Source: Propionibacteriaceae bacterium
GTDB lineage: Bacteria; Actinomycetota; Actinomycetes; Propionibacteriales; Propionibacteriaceae
Assembly: GCA_031261485.1 (NCBI GenBank)
Contig: JAISJO010000079.1
Location: 1-41,985 of the forward strand
Length of the DNA: 41,985 nt
Direction: 5' to 3'
The translations under genes were made by a program, and so were the position numbers. How positions within the stretch are numbered: the stretch's first letter is position 1; every line of letters begins with the position of its first letter. This document shows, piece after piece, positions 33,617 through 41,485 of this stretch. Under the pieces are notes generated by a model. The model was given only the letters and a program-made list of their open reading frames with translations. It was not told the DNA's origin and did not search any database.

Positions 33617-34404
33617 TTCTTCACCGCCATCTTCTTTTCCAGTTTGCTGACCAGCCATGTCAACGGAATGGTGATGACAAGGTAAAACACAGCGACCACC
33701 ATGTACGGCGTGAAGTTGGCGTTCGTCGTTCCAGCATCTCTGCCAAACTGCAACAACTCTTTGGAGAACTTTGTCGCTCCAACTGCGAAGAACAACGAAG
33801 TGTCCTTGAGGAGAAGGACGAGTTCGTTGGTCAGAGGTGGTATGACGATGCGGAATGCCTGGGGCAGGATGACTGACATTGTCGTCTGCATGTGCGTCAT
33901 GCCGAGCGAGCGTGCCGCCTCTCTCTGCCCTTTCGCCACCGCCTCGATACCACTCCTGATGATTTCAGCTGTGTAGGCGCTGGACACTAAGCTCAGGGCG
34001 ACCAATGCCGAGATCGTCGAGGGAATCTTGAAACTGCTGAATGCTATGGGGATGGCGAAGGCCATGAGCAGAATCGTCAGCATCGCTGGCAGTCCGCGGA
34101 ACAACTCAATATAGGCAACGGCGAACCACTTGAGCGGGCCCTTCGACATCTTCATCAGGGCGAAGACAGTGCCCAGGATTGTGCCAGCCACAAACGACGC
34201 CGCTGTGTACCAGAGGGTGTTGAACGCGGCCCGCCACACCATCGGGAACATAGTGGCTGCAACGTCGGCCCTCAAAAAGTTCTTGCTGAGATTCTCCCAG
34301 TCTGCTAGCGAGACGAGGACCGCGAGGATGGCAAGGAACACCACGTACGACGACACGCGCGAGGCGCGCCGCCGCACGGTCGGACGAATGTCACGTAACG
34401 CCAT
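33613..34404 (-). CDS. polar amino-acid ABC transporter permease
   Basis: A 263-residue HisM/GlnP-type permease with about five transmembrane helices. The EAA-like loop is [18 protein letters not shown], and YIELFRGLP is the conserved N-terminal segment of the family. It begins 27 bases after the binding-protein gene and overlaps the ATPase gene by four bases. Only one permease is present, so the channel would be a homodimer. Confidence 0.93.
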   Translation of the reverse strand: MALRDIRPTVRRRASRVSSYVVFLAILAVLVSLADWENLSKNFLRADVAATMFPMVWRAAFNTLWYTAASFVAGTILGTVFALMKMSKGPLKWFAVAYIELFRGLPAMLTILLMAFAIPIAFSSFKIPSTISALVALSLVSSAYTAEIIRSGIEAVAKGQREAARSLGMTHMQTTMSVILPQAFRIVIPPLTNELVLLLKDTSLFFAVGATKFSKELLQFGRDAGTTNANFTPYMVVAVFYLVITIPLTWLVSKLEKKMAVKK

Positions 34405-34431
34405 GATGTTCCTTGCCTATCTGGCTCAGAA

Positions 34432-35262
34432 TCAGCCGAAGTACTTCGTGAAGATCTTGTCGTATTCGCCACTAGCCTTCAATTTGGCCAGAGAGGAGTT
34501 GATGGCTGCGAGAAGGGCAGAGGACTCCTTGGCGACGGCAAAGCCGAACTCTTCTTCCGTGTCGTATTGGGCCACGACAACGTAATTCGGATCAGCAACC
34601 TCATGTTGGTGGTTGACGGGGAGGTCCTGCAGGAGTGCATCCACCTGGCCAGCCTGGAGTGCCAGCCACATTTCGCCATCAGAGGGGAAAGCCACCGACG
34701 TGGCGTCTGGTGCATTCTTCGCCGTGTAGATTTCGCCGGTCGTCCCTGCTTGCACGCCGACCCTCGTGCCAGCCACCAAGTCCTCAATACCCTTGATGGT
34801 GGAAGTCTTGGCAATGAGAATTGACTGCTGCGAGTTGTAATACGGGTCAGAGAAGCCCAGGTTGGCCTTGCGCTCTTCTGTGATTGTCAGAGCGGAGGCT
34901 CCGACGTCGCACTGCTTCGATGCAAACAGAATGCCTGACTGCAAGGCATCAAAATCAGAGTCAATGACCACCAGTTTGAGGCCCAAGTCTGCGGCAATCG
35001 CACCCATGAGGTCGATGTCGTAGCCCGAGTAGCCGACCTCAGCGGAGTCATCCTCAAACTCAAAGGGCTCGTAGGGAGAATCGGAGCATACGGTGAGCGC
35101 TCCGGGGGTGATCGTGGTGATATTGGCGCCTTCAGTCGTGGCCGCAGCGCTGGGGTCCCCCGCCGGGGGTGCAGAGGTGGCAGTGCCACTTGGGGTTGCG
35201 CAGCCAGTCAATACGAGCGCGAGGCCCGCGACACCTGCCATTACGGTAGCAATCCGCTTCAT
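34432..35262 (-). CDS. polar amino-acid-binding lipoprotein
   Basis: A 276-residue class 3 solute-binding protein. The signal peptide ends in LVLTGC, with lipid-anchored Cys21, followed by a Pro/Ala/Thr spacer. The mature body starts GALTVCSDSPYEPFEFEDD and contains GYDIDLMGAIAADLG, as in glutamine/histidine/cystine binders. The ligand is not certain. The start is the ATG at 35262 (MKRIATVMAG): GGAAGG is nine bases upstream of it but directly abuts an earlier in-frame ATG (35271). It heads the SBP-permease-ATPase operon. Confidence 0.92.
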   Translation of the reverse strand: MKRIATVMAGVAGLALVLTGCATPSGTATSAPPAGDPSAAATTEGANITTITPGALTVCSDSPYEPFEFEDDSAEVGYSGYDIDLMGAIAADLGLKLVVIDSDFDALQSGILFASKQCDVGASALTITEERKANLGFSDPYYNSQQSILIAKTSTIKGIEDLVAGTRVGVQAGTTGEIYTAKNAPDATSVAFPSDGEMWLALQAGQVDALLQDLPVNHQHEVADPNYVVVAQYDTEEEFGFAVAKESSALLAAINSSLAKLKASGEYDKIFTKYFG

Positions 35263-35294
35263 TATGCTCATCCTTCCGGAATCTTTTTCAGGTC

Positions 35295-35323
35295 CTTATC
35301 CAACTTCGCTCATGTTTCAGCAA
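35295..35323 (-). promoter_or_regulatory. promoter of the amino-acid ABC operon
   Basis: On the minus strand TTGCTG (35318-35323), a 17-base spacer and GATAAG (35295-35300) lie 33 bases before the binding-protein start. Confidence 0.5.
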
Positions 35324-35374
35324 TGTGACATCAAGCGCGAGGCACCGCGTCGGCGCCTTGGTGTTCCTCTCCCG

Positions 35375-35388
35375 TGACCGCGTGGTCA
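35375..35388. promoter_or_regulatory. palindromic site in the divergent aldo/keto reductase-ABC region
   Basis: TGACC-GCGT-GGTCA is a perfect five-base-arm palindrome, 44 bases before the -10 box of the aldo/keto reductase gene. It is a candidate operator with no regulator gene nearby. Confidence 0.3.
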
Positions 35389-35431
35389 GGGGTGATTCTT
35401 ACTGCCGCAGCCTACCGCACGTGGTACCCGA

Positions 35432-35437
35432 TAGTCT
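35432..35437 (+). promoter_or_regulatory. putative -10 box of the leaderless aldo/keto reductase gene
   Basis: TAGTCT lies seven bases before the ATG at 35445. There is no Shine-Dalgarno. Confidence 0.5.
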
Positions 35438-35444
35438 GTATCTC

Positions 35445-36419
35445 ATGCGTATCACTGAACTCGGAAATTCCGACGTCCAGGTGTCCCGCCTCGGACTCGG
35501 CTCGATGACATGGGGGTCTGGGACCGGCCCGAATGATGTCGTCGCCCTGCTGAAGCGCTTTGTGGACGCGGGCGGAAACCTCGTGGATACTGCGGCCGCG
35601 TACGGGTTCGGCGAAGTCGAGACGCTCATCGGGCACATTCTGAGCCACACCATCAACCGCGACGACCTCGTCCTGGCCACGAAGTCGGGATTCGTCTTGC
35701 GCGGTGGGGACAGAGTCATCGACACTTCTCGTGTCGCCTTGCTGGAAGACCTGGCAGGGTCCCTTCGTCGTATGGGCACCGATCATGTGGACCTGTGGCA
35801 GGTGCATGCTTGGGGCGATGCGCCCATCGAAGAAACCATGATGGCCATCGATGAGGCCGTCGCCAAAGGAATGGCCCGTGCAGCCGGGGTGTCCAATTTC
35901 GTGGGGTGGCAGGTTGGCGTCGCTGCGACCTGGCAAAGGGCTTTGCATCGGCATCCCCTCGTCGCGGCACAGGCCGAGTACTCCCTCCTCAACCGGCGTG
36001 CTGAACTCGAGTTGCTCCCGTGCGTGTCGGACTTGGGAATGGGATTCCTGCCCTGGTCTGCTCTGGGACGCGGTGTGCTGACGGGCAAGTACGAGTCGGG
36101 CACACCCAAGGGGTCGCGCAGGGATTCATCGCCAATGGCCTGGTTTGTGGAGGAATACCTGGATGAGGGCTCGCGTCGGATCGTCAAGGCGGTCATGACA
36201 GCCGCCGAAGGGTTGGAGTTGCGGCCTGAGCAGGTGGCGTACTTGTGGGTGAGGGACGCTCCTGGGGTGACGTCTCCCCTTGTCGGGCCGCGTACTGTCG
36301 AACAATTGGAACCGCTACTGGAGGTTGATTCCCTGGAGTTGCCGCCAGCTATCATTGCGGCGCTGGATGATGTGTCAGGCGGCCCGAATGCGGGGCGCGG
36401 CGTGGTGGGCGACAACTAA
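35445..36419 (+). CDS. aldo/keto reductase
   Basis: A 324-residue NADPH-dependent oxidoreductase with the (beta/alpha)8 AKR fold. The tetrad is visible: Asp in NLVDTAAAYGFGEVE (D..Y), Lys in VLATKSG and His in LWQVHAWGD. The cofactor end shows VSNFVGWQ, YSLLNRRAE and GPRTVEQLEPLL. It resembles the AKR11/YdhF-like or general stress groups; the physiological carbonyl substrate is unknown. The ATG at 35445 (MRITELGNSDVQVSRLGLGS) is the family's normal start. It is a single gene, divergent from the amino-acid ABC operon and convergent with the M20 peptidase. Confidence 0.92.
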   Translation: MRITELGNSDVQVSRLGLGSMTWGSGTGPNDVVALLKRFVDAGGNLVDTAAAYGFGEVETLIGHILSHTINRDDLVLATKSGFVLRGGDRVIDTSRVALLEDLAGSLRRMGTDHVDLWQVHAWGDAPIEETMMAIDEAVAKGMARAAGVSNFVGWQVGVAATWQRALHRHPLVAAQAEYSLLNRRAELELLPCVSDLGMGFLPWSALGRGVLTGKYESGTPKGSRRDSSPMAWFVEEYLDEGSRRIVKAVMTAAEGLELRPEQVAYLWVRDAPGVTSPLVGPRTVEQLEPLLEVDSLELPPAIIAALDDVSGGPNAGRGVVGDN

Positions 36420-36433
36420 GGTTCCGCTAATAA

Positions 36434-36580
36434 GTGGCCGACTTTGGCCTTCTCCGTCCTGTTTCGGCACTCGGCCACGGTGTTGGCTCAAACTCAGCCC
36501 GAAAACAGCCTTGAGATGGACGCACTTTGGACCAACTCCGAGCCTTACCCTGGAAATTGGCCGCTTATGGCCGATGTTGG
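36434..36580. repeat. degenerate repeat/palindrome cluster between convergent genes
   Basis: In the 243-base gap after the reductase gene I see GTGGCCG (36434-36440) pairing with CGGCCAC (36472-36478). ATAAGTGGCC (36430-36439) is inverted as GGCCGCTTAT (36559-36568), with one mismatch. TGGCCGACTTTGG recurs as TGGCCGATGTTGG (36568-36580), and a third ACTTTGG block lies at 36523. No coding potential is convincing. Confidence 0.5.
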
Positions 36581-36624
36581 ACAGCTCGTTCAGCGGGGTT
36601 GGGGGCGACACTCCAGTCGGAAAG

Positions 36625-36642
36625 CCACCTGAAGCGAGGTGG
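36625..36642. terminator. hairpin between convergent aldo/keto reductase and M20 peptidase genes
   Basis: CCACCT-GAAGCG-AGGTGG is a perfect six-base stem, 21 bases after the peptidase stop. There is no clear T-run on either side, so terminator function is tentative. Confidence 0.35.
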
Positions 36643-36662
36643 TCATGAGCAAAGTGGGACAG

Positions 36663-37970
36663 TCACGCCAAATCGAGGAATCGGTCGTACACGCCAACTG
36701 CGAACTCTAGGGATTCGATGGGCACCCTCTCGTCGACGCCGTGGAACATGCCCACAAAGTCCAAGTCAGCGGGCAGTTTGAGAGGCACGAATCCGTAGGA
36801 CGCGATGCCCAATTCTCCCCAGCCCTTGGCGTCTGTGCCTGCGGAGAGGATGTACGGGGTGATGAGCGCACCAGGGTCGGCTTCGAGAACGGCCTGTCCC
36901 ATGGCGTCGGTCAGGTCAGTCCCCCACGGCGCTTCGGCGCTGGGCTGCTCATGGGCGACCATGCGCACTTTGTCCCCGATGATGGATTTCACCGTGGCCA
37001 GAAACTCGTCCCGCTGTCCGGGGAGGAAACGCCCGTCCAATCCGGCGGTCGCTGTTCCAGGGATGACGTTGACCTTGTACCCCGCGTCCAGCATTGTCGG
37101 ATTGAGGGTATTGCCCATTGTCGCTCCCACCATTCGCGCAATCGAGCCCAGGCGCGTCAAAGTCTCTTCCACATTGTCGGCAGTGATCTCCACTTCCAGA
37201 GCCTCCGAAACCGTGTCGAGGAAAGCCTGCTGAGCGGGGTGGATGGAGACCGGCCAGCGGTACATGCTCAGGTCCGCGACAGCGCGAGCCAGGGTCGAAA
37301 CGGGGTTGTCAGAGTTCCGCATAGAGCCATGCCCAGCGGTCCCTTCAGCGATGAGGTCCAGCCAGGCGATACCCTTCTCGGCGGTCTGGATGAGGTATAT
37401 CCGCTTGTCATTCGCGGTGATGGAAAAGCCGCCCACTTCTCCGACCGCCTGAGTGCAGTCGGAGATGGCGTCTGGATGGTTGCGTGCCATCCAGACGGAA
37501 CCCAGGGGCCCTCCCGATTCCTCGTCAGCGGTAAAGACAAGACGTATGTTGCGGCGAGGGGGTCGGCCTTCGCGGATTCGCTGTCGGACGACGGCCAGCA
37601 GTATCGCGTCAAAGTTCTTCATGTCGATGGCGCCGCGGCCCCACACGTATCCGTTCTCGATAGCACCAGCGAATGGGTCGATGGACCAGTCGTCTTTCAT
37701 GGCGGGTACGACATCGAGGTGGCCATGAATGAGCAAGGGCGGAAGGGTCGTGTCCACTCCCTCCCAGCTCGCAACCAGAGTTGTACGTCGGGGCTGAGAC
37801 TCGAAGAAGTCCGCGTGGATGCCCACCTCGTCCAGTTTCCCAGCGACATACTCAGCCGCCACCCGTTCTCCCGGTCCATCTTTGCCCGGCCCGTAGTTCG
37901 ACGTGTCGATGCGAATCAGGTCGCAAGTGAAACCGATGGCCTCATCAAGGGCGGACGTTGTGGGACTCAT
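36663..37970 (-). CDS. M20/M25/M40 family metallopeptidase
   Basis: A 435-residue dinuclear zinc hydrolase of the ArgE/DapE/carboxypeptidase clan. The motifs HGHLDVVP, GRGAIDMKN (bridging Asp) and TADEESGGPLG (general-base Glu) are intact. A lid domain contains GTAGHGSMRNSDNPV. There is no signal peptide. It is clearly a different subgroup from the dipeptidase at 4505. Its substrate (peptide, acyl-amino acid or hydantoin-type amide) is unknown. The ATG at 37970 has TAGTAT six bases upstream, again without a Shine-Dalgarno. It diverges from tRNA-Leu. Confidence 0.92.
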   Translation of the reverse strand: MSPTTSALDEAIGFTCDLIRIDTSNYGPGKDGPGERVAAEYVAGKLDEVGIHADFFESQPRRTTLVASWEGVDTTLPPLLIHGHLDVVPAMKDDWSIDPFAGAIENGYVWGRGAIDMKNFDAILLAVVRQRIREGRPPRRNIRLVFTADEESGGPLGSVWMARNHPDAISDCTQAVGEVGGFSITANDKRIYLIQTAEKGIAWLDLIAEGTAGHGSMRNSDNPVSTLARAVADLSMYRWPVSIHPAQQAFLDTVSEALEVEITADNVEETLTRLGSIARMVGATMGNTLNPTMLDAGYKVNVIPGTATAGLDGRFLPGQRDEFLATVKSIIGDKVRMVAHEQPSAEAPWGTDLTDAMGQAVLEADPGALITPYILSAGTDAKGWGELGIASYGFVPLKLPADLDFVGMFHGVDERVPIESLEFAVGVYDRFLDLA

Positions 37971-37976
37971 ACATCG

Positions 37977-37982
37977 ATACTA
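37977..37982 (-). promoter_or_regulatory. putative -10 box of the leaderless M20 peptidase gene
   Basis: TAGTAT ends six bases before the ATG at 37970. Confidence 0.5.
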
Positions 37983-38049
37983 CCGGCGCGCGGACCGAAC
38001 TCACTGTGGCCAATCTCAGAATCAAATCGCAGAATCGCCTCGGACTTGG

Positions 38050-38055
38050 TATAGT
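38050..38055 (+). promoter_or_regulatory. -10 box of tRNA-Leu
   Basis: TATAGT lies 29 bases before the first base of tRNA-Leu. No clear -35 is visible. Confidence 0.45.
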
Positions 38056-38084
38056 TTCCCTTCGGGCTCACCGCCCACGCACTC

Positions 38085-38170
38085 GTCCGGGTGGCGGAAT
38101 AGGTAGACGCGCTAGCTTGAGGTGCTAGTGCCCGTTACAGGGCATGGAGGTTCAAGTCCTCTCTCGGACA
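38085..38170 (+). tRNA. tRNA-Leu (GAG)
   Basis: An 86-base class II tRNA. The acceptor GTCCGGG pairs with CTCGGAC and is followed by discriminator A. The anticodon stem CTAGC/GCTAG encloses TTGAGGT, anticodon GAG. A long variable arm (TGCCCGTTACAGGGCA) and the T-loop TTCAAGT are present. CCA is not encoded. Confidence 0.96.
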
Positions 38171-38237
38171 CTCTAACGAACTATGCCCTGACAAGCACAA
38201 AAGATATCCATCACCCGACGTTGGACTCTCGTCACCC

Positions 38238-38903
38238 TCAAACCAGACCACGAACGTATGGGTTGGCTCGCTTCTCATCCCCCATGATGGAGGTCGGGCC
38301 GTGGCCGGGCAGGATGAGCGCGTCGTCTGGGAGTTCGCCGACTAGGACCTTCAAACTCGATTCCAGGGTGTCCCAATCCCCTCCCGGCATGTCCGTGCGT
38401 CCGACTGAGCCAGCGAACAGAGTGTCTCCAGTGAACACGATGGAATCGTCGGGAGTCTTCAGGACGAATGTGACCGAACCCTCGGTATGGCCGGGAGTGG
38501 GAATCACCCGGAAGCTCAACCCTGCGATGACGAGAGTGCCCCACTCGTCCAGCAATTCCACGCGCTCCGGTTCGTGCAAACCCTCGGGATAATACGCCCC
38601 AATCCAGTCCCCCATCTCGGGCAAGAGACCCGCCGCTGGGTCCGAGAGGAGATGTCGGTCTGCGGAGTGGATATGGAGGGGAATGCCGTACCCATCAGCG
38701 ATTTCCTGTGCGTCCCCGATGTGGTCGATGTGCCCATGGGTGGCGAGGACGGCCACTGGGACGAGACCTCGATCAGCCACAACAGCGCCCACAGGTTCGC
38801 TGGCGTCCATCCCTGGGTCAATGATGAGGCAACGGCCTTGGTCGTCGGCCACCACATAGCAATTCGCTTGGAGCGGGCCGACTGGAATCTGAAGAATGGG
38901 CAT
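38238..38903 (-). CDS. MBL-fold metallo-hydrolase (glyoxalase II-like)
   Basis: A 221-residue metallo-beta-lactamase-fold hydrolase. The metal motif THGHIDHIG gives His56, His58, Asp60 and His61, with further ligands in PTPGHTEGS and FTGDTLF and in LPGHGPTS near the end. It resembles short YcbL/glyoxalase II-type thioesterases, which often act on S-lactoyl or similar thioesters; the true substrate is unknown. It is cytoplasmic. The ATG at 38903 has TAAGCT six bases upstream and lies 19 bases after the 3' end of tRNA-Gln on the same strand, so it may also be read from the tRNA transcript. Confidence 0.92.
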   Translation of the reverse strand: MPILQIPVGPLQANCYVVADDQGRCLIIDPGMDASEPVGAVVADRGLVPVAVLATHGHIDHIGDAQEIADGYGIPLHIHSADRHLLSDPAAGLLPEMGDWIGAYYPEGLHEPERVELLDEWGTLVIAGLSFRVIPTPGHTEGSVTFVLKTPDDSIVFTGDTLFAGSVGRTDMPGGDWDTLESSLKVLVGELPDDALILPGHGPTSIMGDEKRANPYVRGLV

Positions 38904-38909
38904 GTGTCC

Positions 38910-38915
38910 AGCTTA
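38910..38915 (-). promoter_or_regulatory. putative -10 box of the leaderless MBL-fold gene
   Basis: TAAGCT ends six bases before the ATG. It is eight bases beyond the tRNA-Gln 3' end, so any -35 would lie within the tRNA gene. Confidence 0.45.
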
Positions 38916-38922
38916 CGTGAAG

Positions 38923-38993
38923 CTGGGGTGCAAGGATTCGAACCTCAATAAACGGATTCAAAGTCCGTTGTCCTACCGTTAGACGACACCCCA
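38923..38993 (-). tRNA. tRNA-Gln (TTG)
   Basis: A 71-base tRNA. It has the T1-A72 pair usual for bacterial tRNA-Gln (TGGGGTG with CACCCCA), discriminator G, and anticodon stem ACGGA/TCCGT around CTTTGAA, anticodon TTG (UUG). The T-loop is TTCGAAT. CCA is not encoded. Confidence 0.96.
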
Positions 38994-39106
38994 AGGTGAG
39001 TGACTACTCTGCCGTATCCAAGAATAACGGGCAAGTCGCAGCCTTGGTCGCGCATGCACATCCACTTTACCAAATCAACTATTCGACAGGCCAACCGTGC
39101 CAGTCG

Positions 39107-41485
39107 TCACTTGCCCCCTCGTCTGGCGACTCGAACCAGGGCCGGAATGATCTTCGCATGGGCTGCGATGCTGGCCGCCCCTTTGGTATTGCCGATTCTG
39201 GCGTTGAAGAAGCCGATGAGGGCGTTGAGGTCGGCATCGGAGAAACCGTTGAAGCTGCGCAATTGACGCAGCGGCGACTCTGCCAGCCCCGCCTCGGCCA
39301 TCTCTGGGTTGAAGTCAGGGCCTTCACCTGACTCTTGCATACCCATCATCTTCATCGCTTGCGTCAGCAAACCTCGCGTGGCTGGCTCTGCCAGGAGTTG
39401 CTCAACGCGGGTATTCGCGTCGACCACCAGTTTCGGTCGCGGTGATGCGGGCACGGCCACTGTCGCACGCCCCCGAATGTCTCGGGATGACGACCCGACC
39501 TCGATGACGTAATCACCCTCGTCACGAGCCCAATCATGGGTGTTGACGTCCCAGTAGGAGAAAGCCCGTACACCCAACTCGAACCGGGCAGTCACAGTTG
39601 CGCCAGGCTTCAGGTCCACCTTCACGAAGCCCTTCAATTCATGGATAGGACGCGGCACCCTCGTTGCAGAAGGAGGCGCGACATAGAGTTGGACGACCTC
39701 TTTGCCCGCCACCGCGCCGATGTTGGTCACATCAACCTCGACCACGAGCGGACCAGAGCTGTCGAACCGCTCAGCATTGAGGCGCGGCTGACTGTAGGCG
39801 AACTGAGTGAAAGACAGGCCATGCCCGAAGGGGAACTGGACCTCCATCGACTTGGTGTCGTAGTAGCGGTACCCCACGAAAACGCCTTCGCGGTATTCGA
39901 CCACATCGTCGCCAGGAAAGTTCAGGTAAGAAGGATTGTCCGCCAACTTGAGAGGCGCTGTCTCGGGGAGCTTGCCGCTGGGGTTGACCCTTCCAAAGAG
40001 TAAGTCGACGCTTGCCTGCCCGACGCCTTGGCCGCCGAGGTACATCTCCAGAATCGCACGCACATCGCCCGCCCATGGCATCTCGACCACACTACCATTG
40101 TGCAGCACGACGACCGTGTTCGGCTGGACAGCCACCACCGCCGAAATCAGGTCATCTTGGCACTGTGGCAAGCGCATATGAGAGCGGTCGTACCCCTCCG
40201 ACTCATAGCTTTCCGGTAAGCCAGCGAAGATGACGGCAACCTGTGCTTTGGCTGCGGCCTGCACCGCCTCTTCATGCCATGCCCGGTTGGCTTGGTCGCC
40301 CTGAGCCGGGAAGCCAGGCTGATAAGACACCCCAGGAAGGTCAGCGGCCGCCTCAACAGCACTGACAATGCGCGTGGCGTTGACATGGGAACTGCCGCCA
40401 CCCTCGAACCGAGGAACCGCCGCGAACTCACCAATGAACACGGTTTCCTGCTCGTTGGCAAGAGGCAGAGTCCCACCTTCGTTCTTCAGCAAGATGGCCG
40501 ATTCGGTGGCCGCCTTCACCGCGACCTGGTGATGCCTCTCGTACAGGTCCCCCGCGCGTCCGTCGCCCGACTCACGACCGTCCTTCTCGAACTGACGCCG
40601 TCCAGCCTCAGCCCGCTGGGCGACATCAATGATTCTTTCCACCGCCTGGTCCAGCACCTCGACCGGCACACGACCTTGCTTGACCGCCTGCGCGATCAGT
40701 GCGCTGGTCGAGTCCCCTGGTCCCGGCATCTCCACGTCCAACCCCGCCAGCAAACCCGCGACCCGATCATTGACCGCACCCCAGTCACTCACGACGAGCC
40801 CATCGAAACCCCATTCGTCGCGCATAACCTCAGTCAGCAGGTGGTGAGACTCCCCTACGTACACCGAGTTGATGAGGTTGTAACTCGACATCACCGTCCA
40901 CGGATGCCCCTGTTTGACGGCGGTCTCGAAGCCCGGCAGATAGATTTCGCGCAGTGTCCGCTCATCGATGGTCTCGGAGATGGTCATGCGCTGGTGTTCC
41001 TGGTTGTTGGCAGCGAAGTGCTTCAGACTCGTCCCGACACCCTGACTCTGCACACCCTCGATATAGGCCCCAGCCAAGTGCCCGACAAGGCACGGGTCTT
41101 CGGAGAAATACTCAAAGTTGCGCCCACCCAATGGCGAGCGCTTGATATTGATGGCGGGGCCCAAGACGATATTGACCTCTTGCGCCTGGCATTCCTCACC
41201 CAACGCCTTGCCGACCTCGCGCACCAGGTCGACGTCGAAGGAGGCCGCGAGAGCCGACGCGGGAGGGAAACAAGTCGCTGGCAAGGAGATATTGATGCCA
41301 CCAAGCGGATCCACGTCGTCGGTTTGGACTCGCAACCCGTGTGGCCCGTCTGCCACGCGCACCTCGGGAACACCGAGTCGGCGAAGCCCACGAATATGCC
41401 ACCAGTCGCGCCCTGCGCACAGAGCCGCCTTCTCCTTGAGAGTCATCTTGGCCACCAAGTGGCGCGATGAATTGCGCTTCGACAT
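39107..41485 (-). CDS. glycoside hydrolase family 3 beta-glucosidase-like enzyme
   Basis: A 792-residue GH3 enzyme. The N-terminal barrel has RVADGPHGLR, GPAINIKRSPLGGRNFEYFS, LKHFAANNQE and the nucleophile Asp234 in VVSDWGAVND. The alpha/beta sandwich follows, then a fibronectin-III-like domain (VEVDVTNIGAVAGKEVVQLY) and a C-terminal extension of about 105 residues, also seen in some actinobacterial relatives. There is no signal peptide, so it probably splits imported beta-glucosides. The ATG overlaps the transporter stop by one base (TGATG), so transporter and enzyme form one operon and very likely share a substrate. Confidence 0.93.
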   Translation of the reverse strand: MSKRNSSRHLVAKMTLKEKAALCAGRDWWHIRGLRRLGVPEVRVADGPHGLRVQTDDVDPLGGINISLPATCFPPASALAASFDVDLVREVGKALGEECQAQEVNIVLGPAINIKRSPLGGRNFEYFSEDPCLVGHLAGAYIEGVQSQGVGTSLKHFAANNQEHQRMTISETIDERTLREIYLPGFETAVKQGHPWTVMSSYNLINSVYVGESHHLLTEVMRDEWGFDGLVVSDWGAVNDRVAGLLAGLDVEMPGPGDSTSALIAQAVKQGRVPVEVLDQAVERIIDVAQRAEAGRRQFEKDGRESGDGRAGDLYERHHQVAVKAATESAILLKNEGGTLPLANEQETVFIGEFAAVPRFEGGGSSHVNATRIVSAVEAAADLPGVSYQPGFPAQGDQANRAWHEEAVQAAAKAQVAVIFAGLPESYESEGYDRSHMRLPQCQDDLISAVVAVQPNTVVVLHNGSVVEMPWAGDVRAILEMYLGGQGVGQASVDLLFGRVNPSGKLPETAPLKLADNPSYLNFPGDDVVEYREGVFVGYRYYDTKSMEVQFPFGHGLSFTQFAYSQPRLNAERFDSSGPLVVEVDVTNIGAVAGKEVVQLYVAPPSATRVPRPIHELKGFVKVDLKPGATVTARFELGVRAFSYWDVNTHDWARDEGDYVIEVGSSSRDIRGRATVAVPASPRPKLVVDANTRVEQLLAEPATRGLLTQAMKMMGMQESGEGPDFNPEMAEAGLAESPLRQLRSFNGFSDADLNALIGFFNARIGNTKGAASIAAHAKIIPALVRVARRGGK

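Noticed and set aside
38085..38993. tRNA attachment sites for an integrated element
   Set aside because: Neither tRNA has a repeated 3' end nearby, and no integrase or phage gene is in the window.
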